Source: Plasmopara viticola (Eukaryota > Oomycota > Peronosporomycetes > Peronosporales > Peronosporaceae). Taken from it: a DNA stretch of 64,000 nucleotides. Position 1 is the first letter of the stretch. Each line of letters begins with the position of its first letter. The notes under the pieces are model-generated. The model made no database searches. It worked only from the letters and a program-made list of their open reading frames with translations, and was not told where the DNA came from. Shown piece after piece: positions 44,518-57,097 of the stretch. The stretch spans positions 372,001 through 436,000 of the forward strand of contig MBPM02000019.1 of assembly GCA_001695595.3 (NCBI GenBank), read 5' to 3'. Made by a program: the position numbers and the translations under genes.

Positions 44518-44816
44518 CTTTTGTGCTACAAGTTTTTAAGACCTCACATTGACCACCAATTATTGTTTTAAGATAGTACGTCGAGCCCACATACATGAGC
44601 GATCTATGACACAAGTTTCTTTGCAAGAAGACGAGCATACTAGCCTTCAACTTGACGCTCGTCAAAATAACAGCGCTTGATACCTGAGACGGGTGTAAAT
44701 GTATGTGAATAGCATTTGCTGACAGGAATGAGATGTGGGATGTATATTATTGCCTTCTGCGTTAATTGAGCGGTACAAAGTGCTTAGGCTGAATAGTAAT
44801 CCTATGATCGGAGCAA

Positions 44817-44887
44817 GCGCCGTTGGTTTAGTGGTAAAATATCTCGTTGCCAACGAGATGCCCCGGGTTCGATTCCCGGACGGCGCA
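44817..44887 (+). tRNA. tRNA-Gly(GCC) copy 44
   Basis: Next after 371 bp; spacer s5 AATTT. Confidence 0.92.
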
Positions 44888-45187
44888 CTTTTGTGCTACA
44901 AGTTTTTAAGACCTCACATTGACCACCAATTATTGTTTTAAGATAGTACGTCGAGCCCACATACATGAGCGATCTATGACACAAGTTTCTTTGCAAGAAG
45001 ACGAGCATACTAGCCTTCAACTTGACGCTCGTCAAAATAACAGCGCTTGATACCTGAGACGGGTGTAAATGTATGTGAATAGCATTTGCTGACAGGAATG
45101 AGATGTGGGATGTATATTATTGCCTTCTGCGTTAATTTGAGCGGTACAAAGTGCTTAGGCTGAATAGTAATCCTATGATCGGAGCAA

Positions 45188-45258
45188 GCGCCGTTGGTTT
45201 AGTGGTAAAATATCTCGTTGCCAACGAGATGCCCCGGGTTCGATTCCCGGACGGCGCA
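45188..45258 (+). tRNA. tRNA-Gly(GCC) copy 45
   Basis: Next after 370 bp; private spacer changes: ATTACTGCC and s5 GAGT. Confidence 0.92.
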
Positions 45259-45557
45259 CTTTTGTGCTACAAGTTTTTAAGACCTCACATTGACCACCAA
45301 TTATTGTTTTAAGATAGTACGTCGAGCCCACATACATGAGCGATCTATGACACAAGTTTCTTTGCAAGAAGACGAGCATACTAGCCTTCAACTTGACGCT
45401 CGTCAAAATAACAGCGCTTGATACCTGAGACGGGTGTAAATGTATGTGAATAGCATTTGCTGACAGGAATGAGATGTGGGATGTATATTACTGCCTTCTG
45501 CGTTGAGTGAGCGGTACAAAGTGCTTAGGCTGAATAGTAATCCTATGATCGGAGCAA

Positions 45558-45628
45558 GCGCCGTTGGTTTAGTGGTAAAATATCTCGTTGCCAACGAGAT
45601 GCCCCGGGTTCGATTCCCGGACGGCGCA
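45558..45628 (+). tRNA. tRNA-Gly(GCC) copy 46
   Basis: Next after 370 bp; spacer s5 AATT. Confidence 0.92.
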
Positions 45629-45927
45629 CTTTTGTGCTACAAGTTTTTAAGACCTCACATTGACCACCAATTATTGTTTTAAGATAGTACGTCGAGCCCA
45701 CATACATGAGCGATCTATGACACAAGTTTCTTTGCAAGAAGACGAGCATACTAGCCTTCAACTTGACGCTCGTCAAAATAACAGCGCTTGATACCTGAGA
45801 CGGGTGTAAATGTATGTGAATAGCATTTGCTGACAGGAATGAGATGTGGGATGTATATTATTGCCTTCTGCGTTAATTGAGCGGTACAAAGTGCTTAGGC
45901 TGAATAGTAATCCTATGATCGGAGCAA

Positions 45928-45998
45928 GCGCCGTTGGTTTAGTGGTAAAATATCTCGTTGCCAACGAGATGCCCCGGGTTCGATTCCCGGACGGCGCA
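45928..45998 (+). tRNA. tRNA-Gly(GCC) copy 47
   Basis: Next after 370 bp; spacer s3 CACG, s5 AATT. Confidence 0.92.
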
Positions 45999-46297
45999 CT
46001 TTTGTGCTACAAGTTTTTAAGACCTCACATTGACCACCAATTATTGTTTTAAGATAGTACGTCGAGCCCACATACATGAGCGATCTATGACACAAGTTTC
46101 TTTGCAAGAAGACGAGCATACTAGCCTTCAACTTGACGCTCGTCAAAATAACAGCGCTTGATACCTGAGACGGGTGTAAATGTATGTGAATAGCATTTGC
46201 TGACACGAATGAGATGTGGGATGTATATTATTGCCTTCTGCGTTAATTGAGCGGTACAAAGTGCTTAGGCTGAATAGTAATCCTATGATCGGAGCAA

Positions 46298-46368
46298 GCG
46301 CCGTTGGTTTAGTGGTAAAATATCTCGTTGCCAACGAGATGCCCCGGGTTCGATTCCCGGACGGCGCA
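46298..46368 (+). tRNA. tRNA-Gly(GCC) copy 48
   Basis: Next after 368 bp; spacer s1 del, s5 AATT. Confidence 0.92.
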
Positions 46369-46665
46369 CTTTTGTGCTACAAGTTTTTAAGACCTCACAT
46401 TGACCACCAATTATTGTTTTAAGATAGTACGTCGAGCCCACATACATGAGCGATCTATGACACAAGTTTCTTTGCAAGAAGACGAGCATACTAGCCTTCA
46501 ACTTGACGCTCGTCAAAATAACAGCGCTTGATACCTGAGACGGGTAAATGTATGTGAATAGCATTTGCTGACAGGAATGAGATGTGGGATGTATATTATT
46601 GCCTTCTGCGTTAATTGAGCGGTACAAAGTGCTTAGGCTGAATAGTAATCCTATGATCGGAGCAA

Positions 46666-46736
46666 GCGCCGTTGGTTTAGTGGTAAAATATCTCGTTGCC
46701 AACGAGATGCCCCGGGTTCGATTCCCGGACGGCGCA
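46666..46736 (+). tRNA. tRNA-Gly(GCC) copy 49
   Basis: Next after 369 bp; spacer s5 ATT. Confidence 0.92.
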
Positions 46737-47034
46737 CTTTTGTGCTACAAGTTTTTAAGACCTCACATTGACCACCAATTATTGTTTTAAGATAGTACGT
46801 CGAGCCCACATACATGAGCGATCTATGACACAAGTTTCTTTGCAAGAAGACGAGCATACTAGCCTTCAACTTGACGCTCGTCAAAATAACAGCGCTTGAT
46901 ACCTGAGACGGGTGTAAATGTATGTGAATAGCATTTGCTGACAGGAATGAGATGTGGGATGTATATTATTGCCTTCTGCGTTATTGAGCGGTACAAAGTG
47001 CTTAGGCTGAATAGTAATCCTATGATCGGAGCAA

Positions 47035-47105
47035 GCGCCGTTGGTTTAGTGGTAAAATATCTCGTTGCCAACGAGATGCCCCGGGTTCGATTCCCGGACG
47101 GCGCA
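47035..47105 (+). tRNA. tRNA-Gly(GCC) copy 50
   Basis: Next after 369 bp; spacer s3 CAG, s5 AATT. Confidence 0.92.
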
Positions 47106-47403
47106 CTTTTGTGCTACAAGTTTTTAAGACCTCACATTGACCACCAATTATTGTTTTAAGATAGTACGTCGAGCCCACATACATGAGCGATCTATGACAC
47201 AAGTTTCTTTGCAAGAAGACGAGCATACTAGCCTTCAACTTGACGCTCGTCAAAATAACAGCGCTTGATACCTGAGACGGGTGTAAATGTATGTGAATAG
47301 CATTTGCTGACAGAATGAGATGTGGGATGTATATTATTGCCTTCTGCGTTAATTGAGCGGTACAAAGTGCTTAGGCTGAATAGTAATCCTATGATCGGAG
47401 CAA

Positions 47404-47474
47404 GCGCCGTTGGTTTAGTGGTAAAATATCTCGTTGCCAACGAGATGCCCCGGGTTCGATTCCCGGACGGCGCA
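47404..47474 (+). tRNA. tRNA-Gly(GCC) copy 51
   Basis: Next after 370 bp; spacer s3 CAGG, s5 AATT. Confidence 0.92.
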
Positions 47475-47773
47475 CTTTTGTGCTACAAGTTTTTAAGACC
47501 TCACATTGACCACCAATTATTGTTTTAAGATAGTACGTCGAGCCCACATACATGAGCGATCTATGACACAAGTTTCTTTGCAAGAAGACGAGCATACTAG
47601 CCTTCAACTTGACGCTCGTCAAAATAACAGCGCTTGATACCTGAGACGGGTGTAAATGTATGTGAATAGCATTTGCTGACAGGAATGAGATGTGGGATGT
47701 ATATTATTGCCTTCTGCGTTAATTGAGCGGTACAAAGTGCTTAGGCTGAATAGTAATCCTATGATCGGAGCAA

Positions 47774-47844
47774 GCGCCGTTGGTTTAGTGGTAAAATATC
47801 TCGTTGCCAACGAGATGCCCCGGGTTCGATTCCCGGACGGCGCA
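47774..47844 (+). tRNA. tRNA-Gly(GCC) copy 52
   Basis: Next after 370 bp; spacer s3 CAGG, s5 AATT. Confidence 0.92.
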
Positions 47845-48143
47845 CTTTTGTGCTACAAGTTTTTAAGACCTCACATTGACCACCAATTATTGTTTTAAGA
47901 TAGTACGTCGAGCCCACATACATGAGCGATCTATGACACAAGTTTCTTTGCAAGAAGACGAGCATACTAGCCTTCAACTTGACGCTCGTCAAAATAACAG
48001 CGCTTGATACCTGAGACGGGTGTAAATGTATGTGAATAGCATTTGCTGACAGGAATGAGATGTGGGATGTATATTATTGCCTTCTGCGTTAATTGAGCGG
48101 TACAAAGTGCTTAGGCTGAATAGTAATCCTATGATCGGAGCAA

Positions 48144-48214
48144 GCGCCGTTGGTTTAGTGGTAAAATATCTCGTTGCCAACGAGATGCCCCGGGTTCGAT
48201 TCCCGGACGGCGCA
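48144..48214 (+). tRNA. tRNA-Gly(GCC) copy 53
   Basis: Next after 369 bp; spacer s3 CAG, s5 AATT (same as copy 50). Confidence 0.92.
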
Positions 48215-48512
48215 CTTTTGTGCTACAAGTTTTTAAGACCTCACATTGACCACCAATTATTGTTTTAAGATAGTACGTCGAGCCCACATACATGAGCGAT
48301 CTATGACACAAGTTTCTTTGCAAGAAGACGAGCATACTAGCCTTCAACTTGACGCTCGTCAAAATAACAGCGCTTGATACCTGAGACGGGTGTAAATGTA
48401 TGTGAATAGCATTTGCTGACAGAATGAGATGTGGGATGTATATTATTGCCTTCTGCGTTAATTGAGCGGTACAAAGTGCTTAGGCTGAATAGTAATCCTA
48501 TGATCGGAGCAA

Positions 48513-48583
48513 GCGCCGTTGGTTTAGTGGTAAAATATCTCGTTGCCAACGAGATGCCCCGGGTTCGATTCCCGGACGGCGCA
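48513..48583 (+). tRNA. tRNA-Gly(GCC) copy 54
   Basis: Next after 370 bp; spacer s5 AATT. Confidence 0.92.
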
Positions 48584-48882
48584 CTTTTGTGCTACAAGTT
48601 TTTAAGACCTCACATTGACCACCAATTATTGTTTTAAGATAGTACGTCGAGCCCACATACATGAGCGATCTATGACACAAGTTTCTTTGCAAGAAGACGA
48701 GCATACTAGCCTTCAACTTGACGCTCGTCAAAATAACAGCGCTTGATACCTGAGACGGGTGTAAATGTATGTGAATAGCATTTGCTGACAGGAATGAGAT
48801 GTGGGATGTATATTATTGCCTTCTGCGTTAATTGAGCGGTACAAAGTGCTTAGGCTGAATAGTAATCCTATGATCGGAGCAA

Positions 48883-48953
48883 GCGCCGTTGGTTTAGTGG
48901 TAAAATATCTCGTTGCCAACGAGATGCCCCGGGTTCGATTCCCGGACGGCGCA
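48883..48953 (+). tRNA. tRNA-Gly(GCC) copy 55
   Basis: Next after 370 bp; spacer s5 AATT. Confidence 0.92.
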
Positions 48954-49252
48954 CTTTTGTGCTACAAGTTTTTAAGACCTCACATTGACCACCAATTATT
49001 GTTTTAAGATAGTACGTCGAGCCCACATACATGAGCGATCTATGACACAAGTTTCTTTGCAAGAAGACGAGCATACTAGCCTTCAACTTGACGCTCGTCA
49101 AAATAACAGCGCTTGATACCTGAGACGGGTGTAAATGTATGTGAATAGCATTTGCTGACAGGAATGAGATGTGGGATGTATATTATTGCCTTCTGCGTTA
49201 ATTGAGCGGTACAAAGTGCTTAGGCTGAATAGTAATCCTATGATCGGAGCAA

Positions 49253-49323
49253 GCGCCGTTGGTTTAGTGGTAAAATATCTCGTTGCCAACGAGATGCCCC
49301 GGGTTCGATTCCCGGACGGCGCA
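49253..49323 (+). tRNA. tRNA-Gly(GCC) copy 56
   Basis: Next after 370 bp; spacer s5 AATT. Confidence 0.92.
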
Positions 49324-49622
49324 CTTTTGTGCTACAAGTTTTTAAGACCTCACATTGACCACCAATTATTGTTTTAAGATAGTACGTCGAGCCCACATAC
49401 ATGAGCGATCTATGACACAAGTTTCTTTGCAAGAAGACGAGCATACTAGCCTTCAACTTGACGCTCGTCAAAATAACAGCGCTTGATACCTGAGACGGGT
49501 GTAAATGTATGTGAATAGCATTTGCTGACAGGAATGAGATGTGGGATGTATATTATTGCCTTCTGCGTTAATTGAGCGGTACAAAGTGCTTAGGCTGAAT
49601 AGTAATCCTATGATCGGAGCAA

Positions 49623-49693
49623 GCGCCGTTGGTTTAGTGGTAAAATATCTCGTTGCCAACGAGATGCCCCGGGTTCGATTCCCGGACGGCGCA
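49623..49693 (+). tRNA. tRNA-Gly(GCC) copy 57
   Basis: Next after 370 bp; spacer s5 AATT. Confidence 0.92.
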
Positions 49694-49992
49694 CTTTTGT
49701 GCTACAAGTTTTTAAGACCTCACATTGACCACCAATTATTGTTTTAAGATAGTACGTCGAGCCCACATACATGAGCGATCTATGACACAAGTTTCTTTGC
49801 AAGAAGACGAGCATACTAGCCTTCAACTTGACGCTCGTCAAAATAACAGCGCTTGATACCTGAGACGGGTGTAAATGTATGTGAATAGCATTTGCTGACA
49901 GGAATGAGATGTGGGATGTATATTATTGCCTTCTGCGTTAATTGAGCGGTACAAAGTGCTTAGGCTGAATAGTAATCCTATGATCGGAGCAA

Positions 49993-50063
49993 GCGCCGTT
50001 GGTTTAGTGGTAAAATATCTCGTTGCCAACGAGATGCCCCGGGTTCGATTCCCGGACGGCGCA
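49993..50063 (+). tRNA. tRNA-Gly(GCC) copy 58
   Basis: Next after 370 bp; spacer s5 AATT. Confidence 0.92.
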
Positions 50064-50362
50064 CTTTTGTGCTACAAGTTTTTAAGACCTCACATTGACC
50101 ACCAATTATTGTTTTAAGATAGTACGTCGAGCCCACATACATGAGCGATCTATGACACAAGTTTCTTTGCAAGAAGACGAGCATACTAGCCTTCAACTTG
50201 ACGCTCGTCAAAATAACAGCGCTTGATACCTGAGACGGGTGTAAATGTATGTGAATAGCATTTGCTGACAGGAATGAGATGTGGGATGTATATTATTGCC
50301 TTCTGCGTTAATTGAGCGGTACAAAGTGCTTAGGCTGAATAGTAATCCTATGATCGGAGCAA

Positions 50363-50433
50363 GCGCCGTTGGTTTAGTGGTAAAATATCTCGTTGCCAAC
50401 GAGATGCCCCGGGTTCGATTCCCGGACGGCGCA
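50363..50433 (+). tRNA. tRNA-Gly(GCC) copy 59
   Basis: Next after 370 bp; spacer s5 ATTT. Confidence 0.92.
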
Positions 50434-50732
50434 CTTTTGTGCTACAAGTTTTTAAGACCTCACATTGACCACCAATTATTGTTTTAAGATAGTACGTCGA
50501 GCCCACATACATGAGCGATCTATGACACAAGTTTCTTTGCAAGAAGACGAGCATACTAGCCTTCAACTTGACGCTCGTCAAAATAACAGCGCTTGATACC
50601 TGAGACGGGTGTAAATGTATGTGAATAGCATTTGCTGACAGGAATGAGATGTGGGATGTATATTATTGCCTTCTGCGTTATTTGAGCGGTACAAAGTGCT
50701 TAGGCTGAATAGTAATCCTATGATCGGAGCAA

Positions 50733-50803
50733 GCGCCGTTGGTTTAGTGGTAAAATATCTCGTTGCCAACGAGATGCCCCGGGTTCGATTCCCGGACGGC
50801 GCA
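50733..50803 (+). tRNA. tRNA-Gly(GCC) copy 60
   Basis: Next after 369 bp; spacer s3 CAG, s5 AATT. Confidence 0.92.
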
Positions 50804-51101
50804 CTTTTGTGCTACAAGTTTTTAAGACCTCACATTGACCACCAATTATTGTTTTAAGATAGTACGTCGAGCCCACATACATGAGCGATCTATGACACAA
50901 GTTTCTTTGCAAGAAGACGAGCATACTAGCCTTCAACTTGACGCTCGTCAAAATAACAGCGCTTGATACCTGAGACGGGTGTAAATGTATGTGAATAGCA
51001 TTTGCTGACAGAATGAGATGTGGGATGTATATTATTGCCTTCTGCGTTAATTGAGCGGTACAAAGTGCTTAGGCTGAATAGTAATCCTATGATCGGAGCA
51101 A

Positions 51102-51172
51102 GCGCCGTTGGTTTAGTGGTAAAATATCTCGTTGCCAACGAGATGCCCCGGGTTCGATTCCCGGACGGCGCA
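51102..51172 (+). tRNA. tRNA-Gly(GCC) copy 61
   Basis: Next after 368 bp; spacer s1 del, s5 AATT. Confidence 0.92.
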
Positions 51173-51469
51173 CTTTTGTGCTACAAGTTTTTAAGACCTC
51201 ACATTGACCACCAATTATTGTTTTAAGATAGTACGTCGAGCCCACATACATGAGCGATCTATGACACAAGTTTCTTTGCAAGAAGACGAGCATACTAGCC
51301 TTCAACTTGACGCTCGTCAAAATAACAGCGCTTGATACCTGAGACGGGTAAATGTATGTGAATAGCATTTGCTGACAGGAATGAGATGTGGGATGTATAT
51401 TATTGCCTTCTGCGTTAATTGAGCGGTACAAAGTGCTTAGGCTGAATAGTAATCCTATGATCGGAGCAA

Positions 51470-51540
51470 GCGCCGTTGGTTTAGTGGTAAAATATCTCGT
51501 TGCCAACGAGATGCCCCGGGTTCGATTCCCGGACGGCGCA
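51470..51540 (+). tRNA. tRNA-Gly(GCC) copy 62
   Basis: Next after 370 bp; spacer s5 AATT. Confidence 0.92.
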
Positions 51541-51839
51541 CTTTTGTGCTACAAGTTTTTAAGACCTCACATTGACCACCAATTATTGTTTTAAGATAGT
51601 ACGTCGAGCCCACATACATGAGCGATCTATGACACAAGTTTCTTTGCAAGAAGACGAGCATACTAGCCTTCAACTTGACGCTCGTCAAAATAACAGCGCT
51701 TGATACCTGAGACGGGTGTAAATGTATGTGAATAGCATTTGCTGACAGGAATGAGATGTGGGATGTATATTATTGCCTTCTGCGTTAATTGAGCGGTACA
51801 AAGTGCTTAGGCTGAATAGTAATCCTATGATCGGAGCAA

Positions 51840-51910
51840 GCGCCGTTGGTTTAGTGGTAAAATATCTCGTTGCCAACGAGATGCCCCGGGTTCGATTCCC
51901 GGACGGCGCA
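51840..51910 (+). tRNA. tRNA-Gly(GCC) copy 63
   Basis: Next after 370 bp; spacer s5 ATTT. Confidence 0.92.
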
Positions 51911-52209
51911 CTTTTGTGCTACAAGTTTTTAAGACCTCACATTGACCACCAATTATTGTTTTAAGATAGTACGTCGAGCCCACATACATGAGCGATCTAT
52001 GACACAAGTTTCTTTGCAAGAAGACGAGCATACTAGCCTTCAACTTGACGCTCGTCAAAATAACAGCGCTTGATACCTGAGACGGGTGTAAATGTATGTG
52101 AATAGCATTTGCTGACAGGAATGAGATGTGGGATGTATATTATTGCCTTCTGCGTTATTTGAGCGGTACAAAGTGCTTAGGCTGAATAGTAATCCTATGA
52201 TCGGAGCAA

Positions 52210-52280
52210 GCGCCGTTGGTTTAGTGGTAAAATATCTCGTTGCCAACGAGATGCCCCGGGTTCGATTCCCGGACGGCGCA
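52210..52280 (+). tRNA. tRNA-Gly(GCC) copy 64
   Basis: Next after 369 bp; spacer s3 CAG, s5 AATT (copies 63-64 repeat the 59-60 pattern). Confidence 0.92.
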
Positions 52281-52578
52281 CTTTTGTGCTACAAGTTTTT
52301 AAGACCTCACATTGACCACCAATTATTGTTTTAAGATAGTACGTCGAGCCCACATACATGAGCGATCTATGACACAAGTTTCTTTGCAAGAAGACGAGCA
52401 TACTAGCCTTCAACTTGACGCTCGTCAAAATAACAGCGCTTGATACCTGAGACGGGTGTAAATGTATGTGAATAGCATTTGCTGACAGAATGAGATGTGG
52501 GATGTATATTATTGCCTTCTGCGTTAATTGAGCGGTACAAAGTGCTTAGGCTGAATAGTAATCCTATGATCGGAGCAA

Positions 52579-52649
52579 GCGCCGTTGGTTTAGTGGTAAA
52601 ATATCTCGTTGCCAACGAGATGCCCCGGGTTCGATTCCCGGACGGCGCA
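52579..52649 (+). tRNA. tRNA-Gly(GCC) copy 65
   Basis: Next after 370 bp; spacer s5 AATT. Confidence 0.92.
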
Positions 52650-52948
52650 CTTTTGTGCTACAAGTTTTTAAGACCTCACATTGACCACCAATTATTGTTT
52701 TAAGATAGTACGTCGAGCCCACATACATGAGCGATCTATGACACAAGTTTCTTTGCAAGAAGACGAGCATACTAGCCTTCAACTTGACGCTCGTCAAAAT
52801 AACAGCGCTTGATACCTGAGACGGGTGTAAATGTATGTGAATAGCATTTGCTGACAGGAATGAGATGTGGGATGTATATTATTGCCTTCTGCGTTAATTG
52901 AGCGGTACAAAGTGCTTAGGCTGAATAGTAATCCTATGATCGGAGCAA

Positions 52949-53019
52949 GCGCCGTTGGTTTAGTGGTAAAATATCTCGTTGCCAACGAGATGCCCCGGGT
53001 TCGATTCCCGGACGGCGCA
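52949..53019 (+). tRNA. tRNA-Gly(GCC) copy 66
   Basis: Next after 370 bp; spacer s5 AATT. Confidence 0.92.
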
Positions 53020-53318
53020 CTTTTGTGCTACAAGTTTTTAAGACCTCACATTGACCACCAATTATTGTTTTAAGATAGTACGTCGAGCCCACATACATGA
53101 GCGATCTATGACACAAGTTTCTTTGCAAGAAGACGAGCATACTAGCCTTCAACTTGACGCTCGTCAAAATAACAGCGCTTGATACCTGAGACGGGTGTAA
53201 ATGTATGTGAATAGCATTTGCTGACAGGAATGAGATGTGGGATGTATATTATTGCCTTCTGCGTTAATTGAGCGGTACAAAGTGCTTAGGCTGAATAGTA
53301 ATCCTATGATCGGAGCAA

Positions 53319-53389
53319 GCGCCGTTGGTTTAGTGGTAAAATATCTCGTTGCCAACGAGATGCCCCGGGTTCGATTCCCGGACGGCGCA
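53319..53389 (+). tRNA. tRNA-Gly(GCC) copy 67
   Basis: Next after 371 bp; spacer s3 CAGG, s5 AATCT. Confidence 0.92.
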
Positions 53390-53689
53390 CTTTTGTGCTA
53401 CAAGTTTTTAAGACCTCACATTGACCACCAATTATTGTTTTAAGATAGTACGTCGAGCCCACATACATGAGCGATCTATGACACAAGTTTCTTTGCAAGA
53501 AGACGAGCATACTAGCCTTCAACTTGACGCTCGTCAAAATAACAGCGCTTGATACCTGAGACGGGTGTAAATGTATGTGAATAGCATTTGCTGACAGGAA
53601 TGAGATGTGGGATGTATATTATTGCCTTCTGCGTTAATCTGAGCGGTACAAAGTGCTTAGGCTGAATAGTAATCCTATGATCGGAGCAA

Positions 53690-53760
53690 GCGCCGTTGGT
53701 TTAGTGGTAAAATATCTCGTTGCCAACGAGATGCCCCGGGTTCGATTCCCGGACGGCGCA
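53690..53760 (+). tRNA. tRNA-Gly(GCC) copy 68
   Basis: Next after 371 bp; spacer s3 CACG, s5 AATCT. Confidence 0.92.
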
Positions 53761-54060
53761 CTTTTGTGCTACAAGTTTTTAAGACCTCACATTGACCACC
53801 AATTATTGTTTTAAGATAGTACGTCGAGCCCACATACATGAGCGATCTATGACACAAGTTTCTTTGCAAGAAGACGAGCATACTAGCCTTCAACTTGACG
53901 CTCGTCAAAATAACAGCGCTTGATACCTGAGACGGGTGTAAATGTATGTGAATAGCATTTGCTGACACGAATGAGATGTGGGATGTATATTATTGCCTTC
54001 TGCGTTAATCTGAGCGGTACAAAGTGCTTAGGCTGAATAGTAATCCTATGATCGGAGCAA

Positions 54061-54131
54061 GCGCCGTTGGTTTAGTGGTAAAATATCTCGTTGCCAACGA
54101 GATGCCCCGGGTTCGATTCCCGGACGGCGCA
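54061..54131 (+). tRNA. tRNA-Gly(GCC) copy 69
   Basis: Next after 370 bp; spacer s3 CAGG, s5 AATT. Confidence 0.92.
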
Positions 54132-54430
54132 CTTTTGTGCTACAAGTTTTTAAGACCTCACATTGACCACCAATTATTGTTTTAAGATAGTACGTCGAGC
54201 CCACATACATGAGCGATCTATGACACAAGTTTCTTTGCAAGAAGACGAGCATACTAGCCTTCAACTTGACGCTCGTCAAAATAACAGCGCTTGATACCTG
54301 AGACGGGTGTAAATGTATGTGAATAGCATTTGCTGACAGGAATGAGATGTGGGATGTATATTATTGCCTTCTGCGTTAATTGAGCGGTACAAAGTGCTTA
54401 GGCTGAATAGTAATCCTATGATCGGAGCAA

Positions 54431-54501
54431 GCGCCGTTGGTTTAGTGGTAAAATATCTCGTTGCCAACGAGATGCCCCGGGTTCGATTCCCGGACGGCGC
54501 A
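54431..54501 (+). tRNA. tRNA-Gly(GCC) copy 70
   Basis: Next after 371 bp; spacer s3 CAGG, s5 AATCT. Confidence 0.92.
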
Positions 54502-54801
54502 CTTTTGTGCTACAAGTTTTTAAGACCTCACATTGACCACCAATTATTGTTTTAAGATAGTACGTCGAGCCCACATACATGAGCGATCTATGACACAAGT
54601 TTCTTTGCAAGAAGACGAGCATACTAGCCTTCAACTTGACGCTCGTCAAAATAACAGCGCTTGATACCTGAGACGGGTGTAAATGTATGTGAATAGCATT
54701 TGCTGACAGGAATGAGATGTGGGATGTATATTATTGCCTTCTGCGTTAATCTGAGCGGTACAAAGTGCTTAGGCTGAATAGTAATCCTATGATCGGAGCA
54801 A

Positions 54802-54872
54802 GCGCCGTTGGTTTAGTGGTAAAATATCTCGTTGCCAACGAGATGCCCCGGGTTCGATTCCCGGACGGCGCA
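54802..54872 (+). tRNA. tRNA-Gly(GCC) copy 71
   Basis: Next after 371 bp; spacer s3 CACG, s5 AATCT. Confidence 0.92.
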
Positions 54873-55172
54873 CTTTTGTGCTACAAGTTTTTAAGACCTC
54901 ACATTGACCACCAATTATTGTTTTAAGATAGTACGTCGAGCCCACATACATGAGCGATCTATGACACAAGTTTCTTTGCAAGAAGACGAGCATACTAGCC
55001 TTCAACTTGACGCTCGTCAAAATAACAGCGCTTGATACCTGAGACGGGTGTAAATGTATGTGAATAGCATTTGCTGACACGAATGAGATGTGGGATGTAT
55101 ATTATTGCCTTCTGCGTTAATCTGAGCGGTACAAAGTGCTTAGGCTGAATAGTAATCCTATGATCGGAGCAA

Positions 55173-55243
55173 GCGCCGTTGGTTTAGTGGTAAAATATCT
55201 CGTTGCCAACGAGATGCCCCGGGTTCGATTCCCGGACGGCGCA
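55173..55243 (+). tRNA. tRNA-Gly(GCC) copy 72
   Basis: Next after 371 bp; spacer s3 CAGG, s5 AATCT. Confidence 0.92.
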
Positions 55244-55543
55244 CTTTTGTGCTACAAGTTTTTAAGACCTCACATTGACCACCAATTATTGTTTTAAGAT
55301 AGTACGTCGAGCCCACATACATGAGCGATCTATGACACAAGTTTCTTTGCAAGAAGACGAGCATACTAGCCTTCAACTTGACGCTCGTCAAAATAACAGC
55401 GCTTGATACCTGAGACGGGTGTAAATGTATGTGAATAGCATTTGCTGACAGGAATGAGATGTGGGATGTATATTATTGCCTTCTGCGTTAATCTGAGCGG
55501 TACAAAGTGCTTAGGCTGAATAGTAATCCTATGATCGGAGCAA

Positions 55544-55614
55544 GCGCCGTTGGTTTAGTGGTAAAATATCTCGTTGCCAACGAGATGCCCCGGGTTCGAT
55601 TCCCGGACGGCGCA
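55544..55614 (+). tRNA. tRNA-Gly(GCC) copy 73
   Basis: Next after 371 bp; spacer s3 CACG, s5 AATCT. Confidence 0.92.
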
Positions 55615-55914
55615 CTTTTGTGCTACAAGTTTTTAAGACCTCACATTGACCACCAATTATTGTTTTAAGATAGTACGTCGAGCCCACATACATGAGCGAT
55701 CTATGACACAAGTTTCTTTGCAAGAAGACGAGCATACTAGCCTTCAACTTGACGCTCGTCAAAATAACAGCGCTTGATACCTGAGACGGGTGTAAATGTA
55801 TGTGAATAGCATTTGCTGACACGAATGAGATGTGGGATGTATATTATTGCCTTCTGCGTTAATCTGAGCGGTACAAAGTGCTTAGGCTGAATAGTAATCC
55901 TATGATCGGAGCAA

Positions 55915-55985
55915 GCGCCGTTGGTTTAGTGGTAAAATATCTCGTTGCCAACGAGATGCCCCGGGTTCGATTCCCGGACGGCGCA
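55915..55985 (+). tRNA. tRNA-Gly(GCC) copy 74
   Basis: Next after 371 bp; spacer s3 CAGG, s5 AATCT. Confidence 0.92.
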
Positions 55986-56285
55986 CTTTTGTGCTACAAG
56001 TTTTTAAGACCTCACATTGACCACCAATTATTGTTTTAAGATAGTACGTCGAGCCCACATACATGAGCGATCTATGACACAAGTTTCTTTGCAAGAAGAC
56101 GAGCATACTAGCCTTCAACTTGACGCTCGTCAAAATAACAGCGCTTGATACCTGAGACGGGTGTAAATGTATGTGAATAGCATTTGCTGACAGGAATGAG
56201 ATGTGGGATGTATATTATTGCCTTCTGCGTTAATCTGAGCGGTACAAAGTGCTTAGGCTGAATAGTAATCCTATGATCGGAGCAA

Positions 56286-56356
56286 GCGCCGTTGGTTTAG
56301 TGGTAAAATATCTCGTTGCCAACGAGATGCCCCGGGTTCGATTCCCGGACGGCGCA
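56286..56356 (+). tRNA. tRNA-Gly(GCC) copy 75
   Basis: Next after 370 bp; spacer s3 CAGG, s5 AATT. Confidence 0.92.
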
Positions 56357-56655
56357 CTTTTGTGCTACAAGTTTTTAAGACCTCACATTGACCACCAATT
56401 ATTGTTTTAAGATAGTACGTCGAGCCCACATACATGAGCGATCTATGACACAAGTTTCTTTGCAAGAAGACGAGCATACTAGCCTTCAACTTGACGCTCG
56501 TCAAAATAACAGCGCTTGATACCTGAGACGGGTGTAAATGTATGTGAATAGCATTTGCTGACAGGAATGAGATGTGGGATGTATATTATTGCCTTCTGCG
56601 TTAATTGAGCGGTACAAAGTGCTTAGGCTGAATAGTAATCCTATGATCGGAGCAA

Positions 56656-56726
56656 GCGCCGTTGGTTTAGTGGTAAAATATCTCGTTGCCAACGAGATGC
56701 CCCGGGTTCGATTCCCGGACGGCGCA
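56656..56726 (+). tRNA. tRNA-Gly(GCC) copy 76
   Basis: Next after 371 bp; spacer s3 CAGG, s5 AATCT. Confidence 0.92.
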
Positions 56727-57026
56727 CTTTTGTGCTACAAGTTTTTAAGACCTCACATTGACCACCAATTATTGTTTTAAGATAGTACGTCGAGCCCACA
56801 TACATGAGCGATCTATGACACAAGTTTCTTTGCAAGAAGACGAGCATACTAGCCTTCAACTTGACGCTCGTCAAAATAACAGCGCTTGATACCTGAGACG
56901 GGTGTAAATGTATGTGAATAGCATTTGCTGACAGGAATGAGATGTGGGATGTATATTATTGCCTTCTGCGTTAATCTGAGCGGTACAAAGTGCTTAGGCT
57001 GAATAGTAATCCTATGATCGGAGCAA

Positions 57027-57097
57027 GCGCCGTTGGTTTAGTGGTAAAATATCTCGTTGCCAACGAGATGCCCCGGGTTCGATTCCCGGACGGCGCA
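57027..57097 (+). tRNA. tRNA-Gly(GCC) copy 77
   Basis: Next after 371 bp; spacer s3 CAGG, s5 AATCT. Confidence 0.92.
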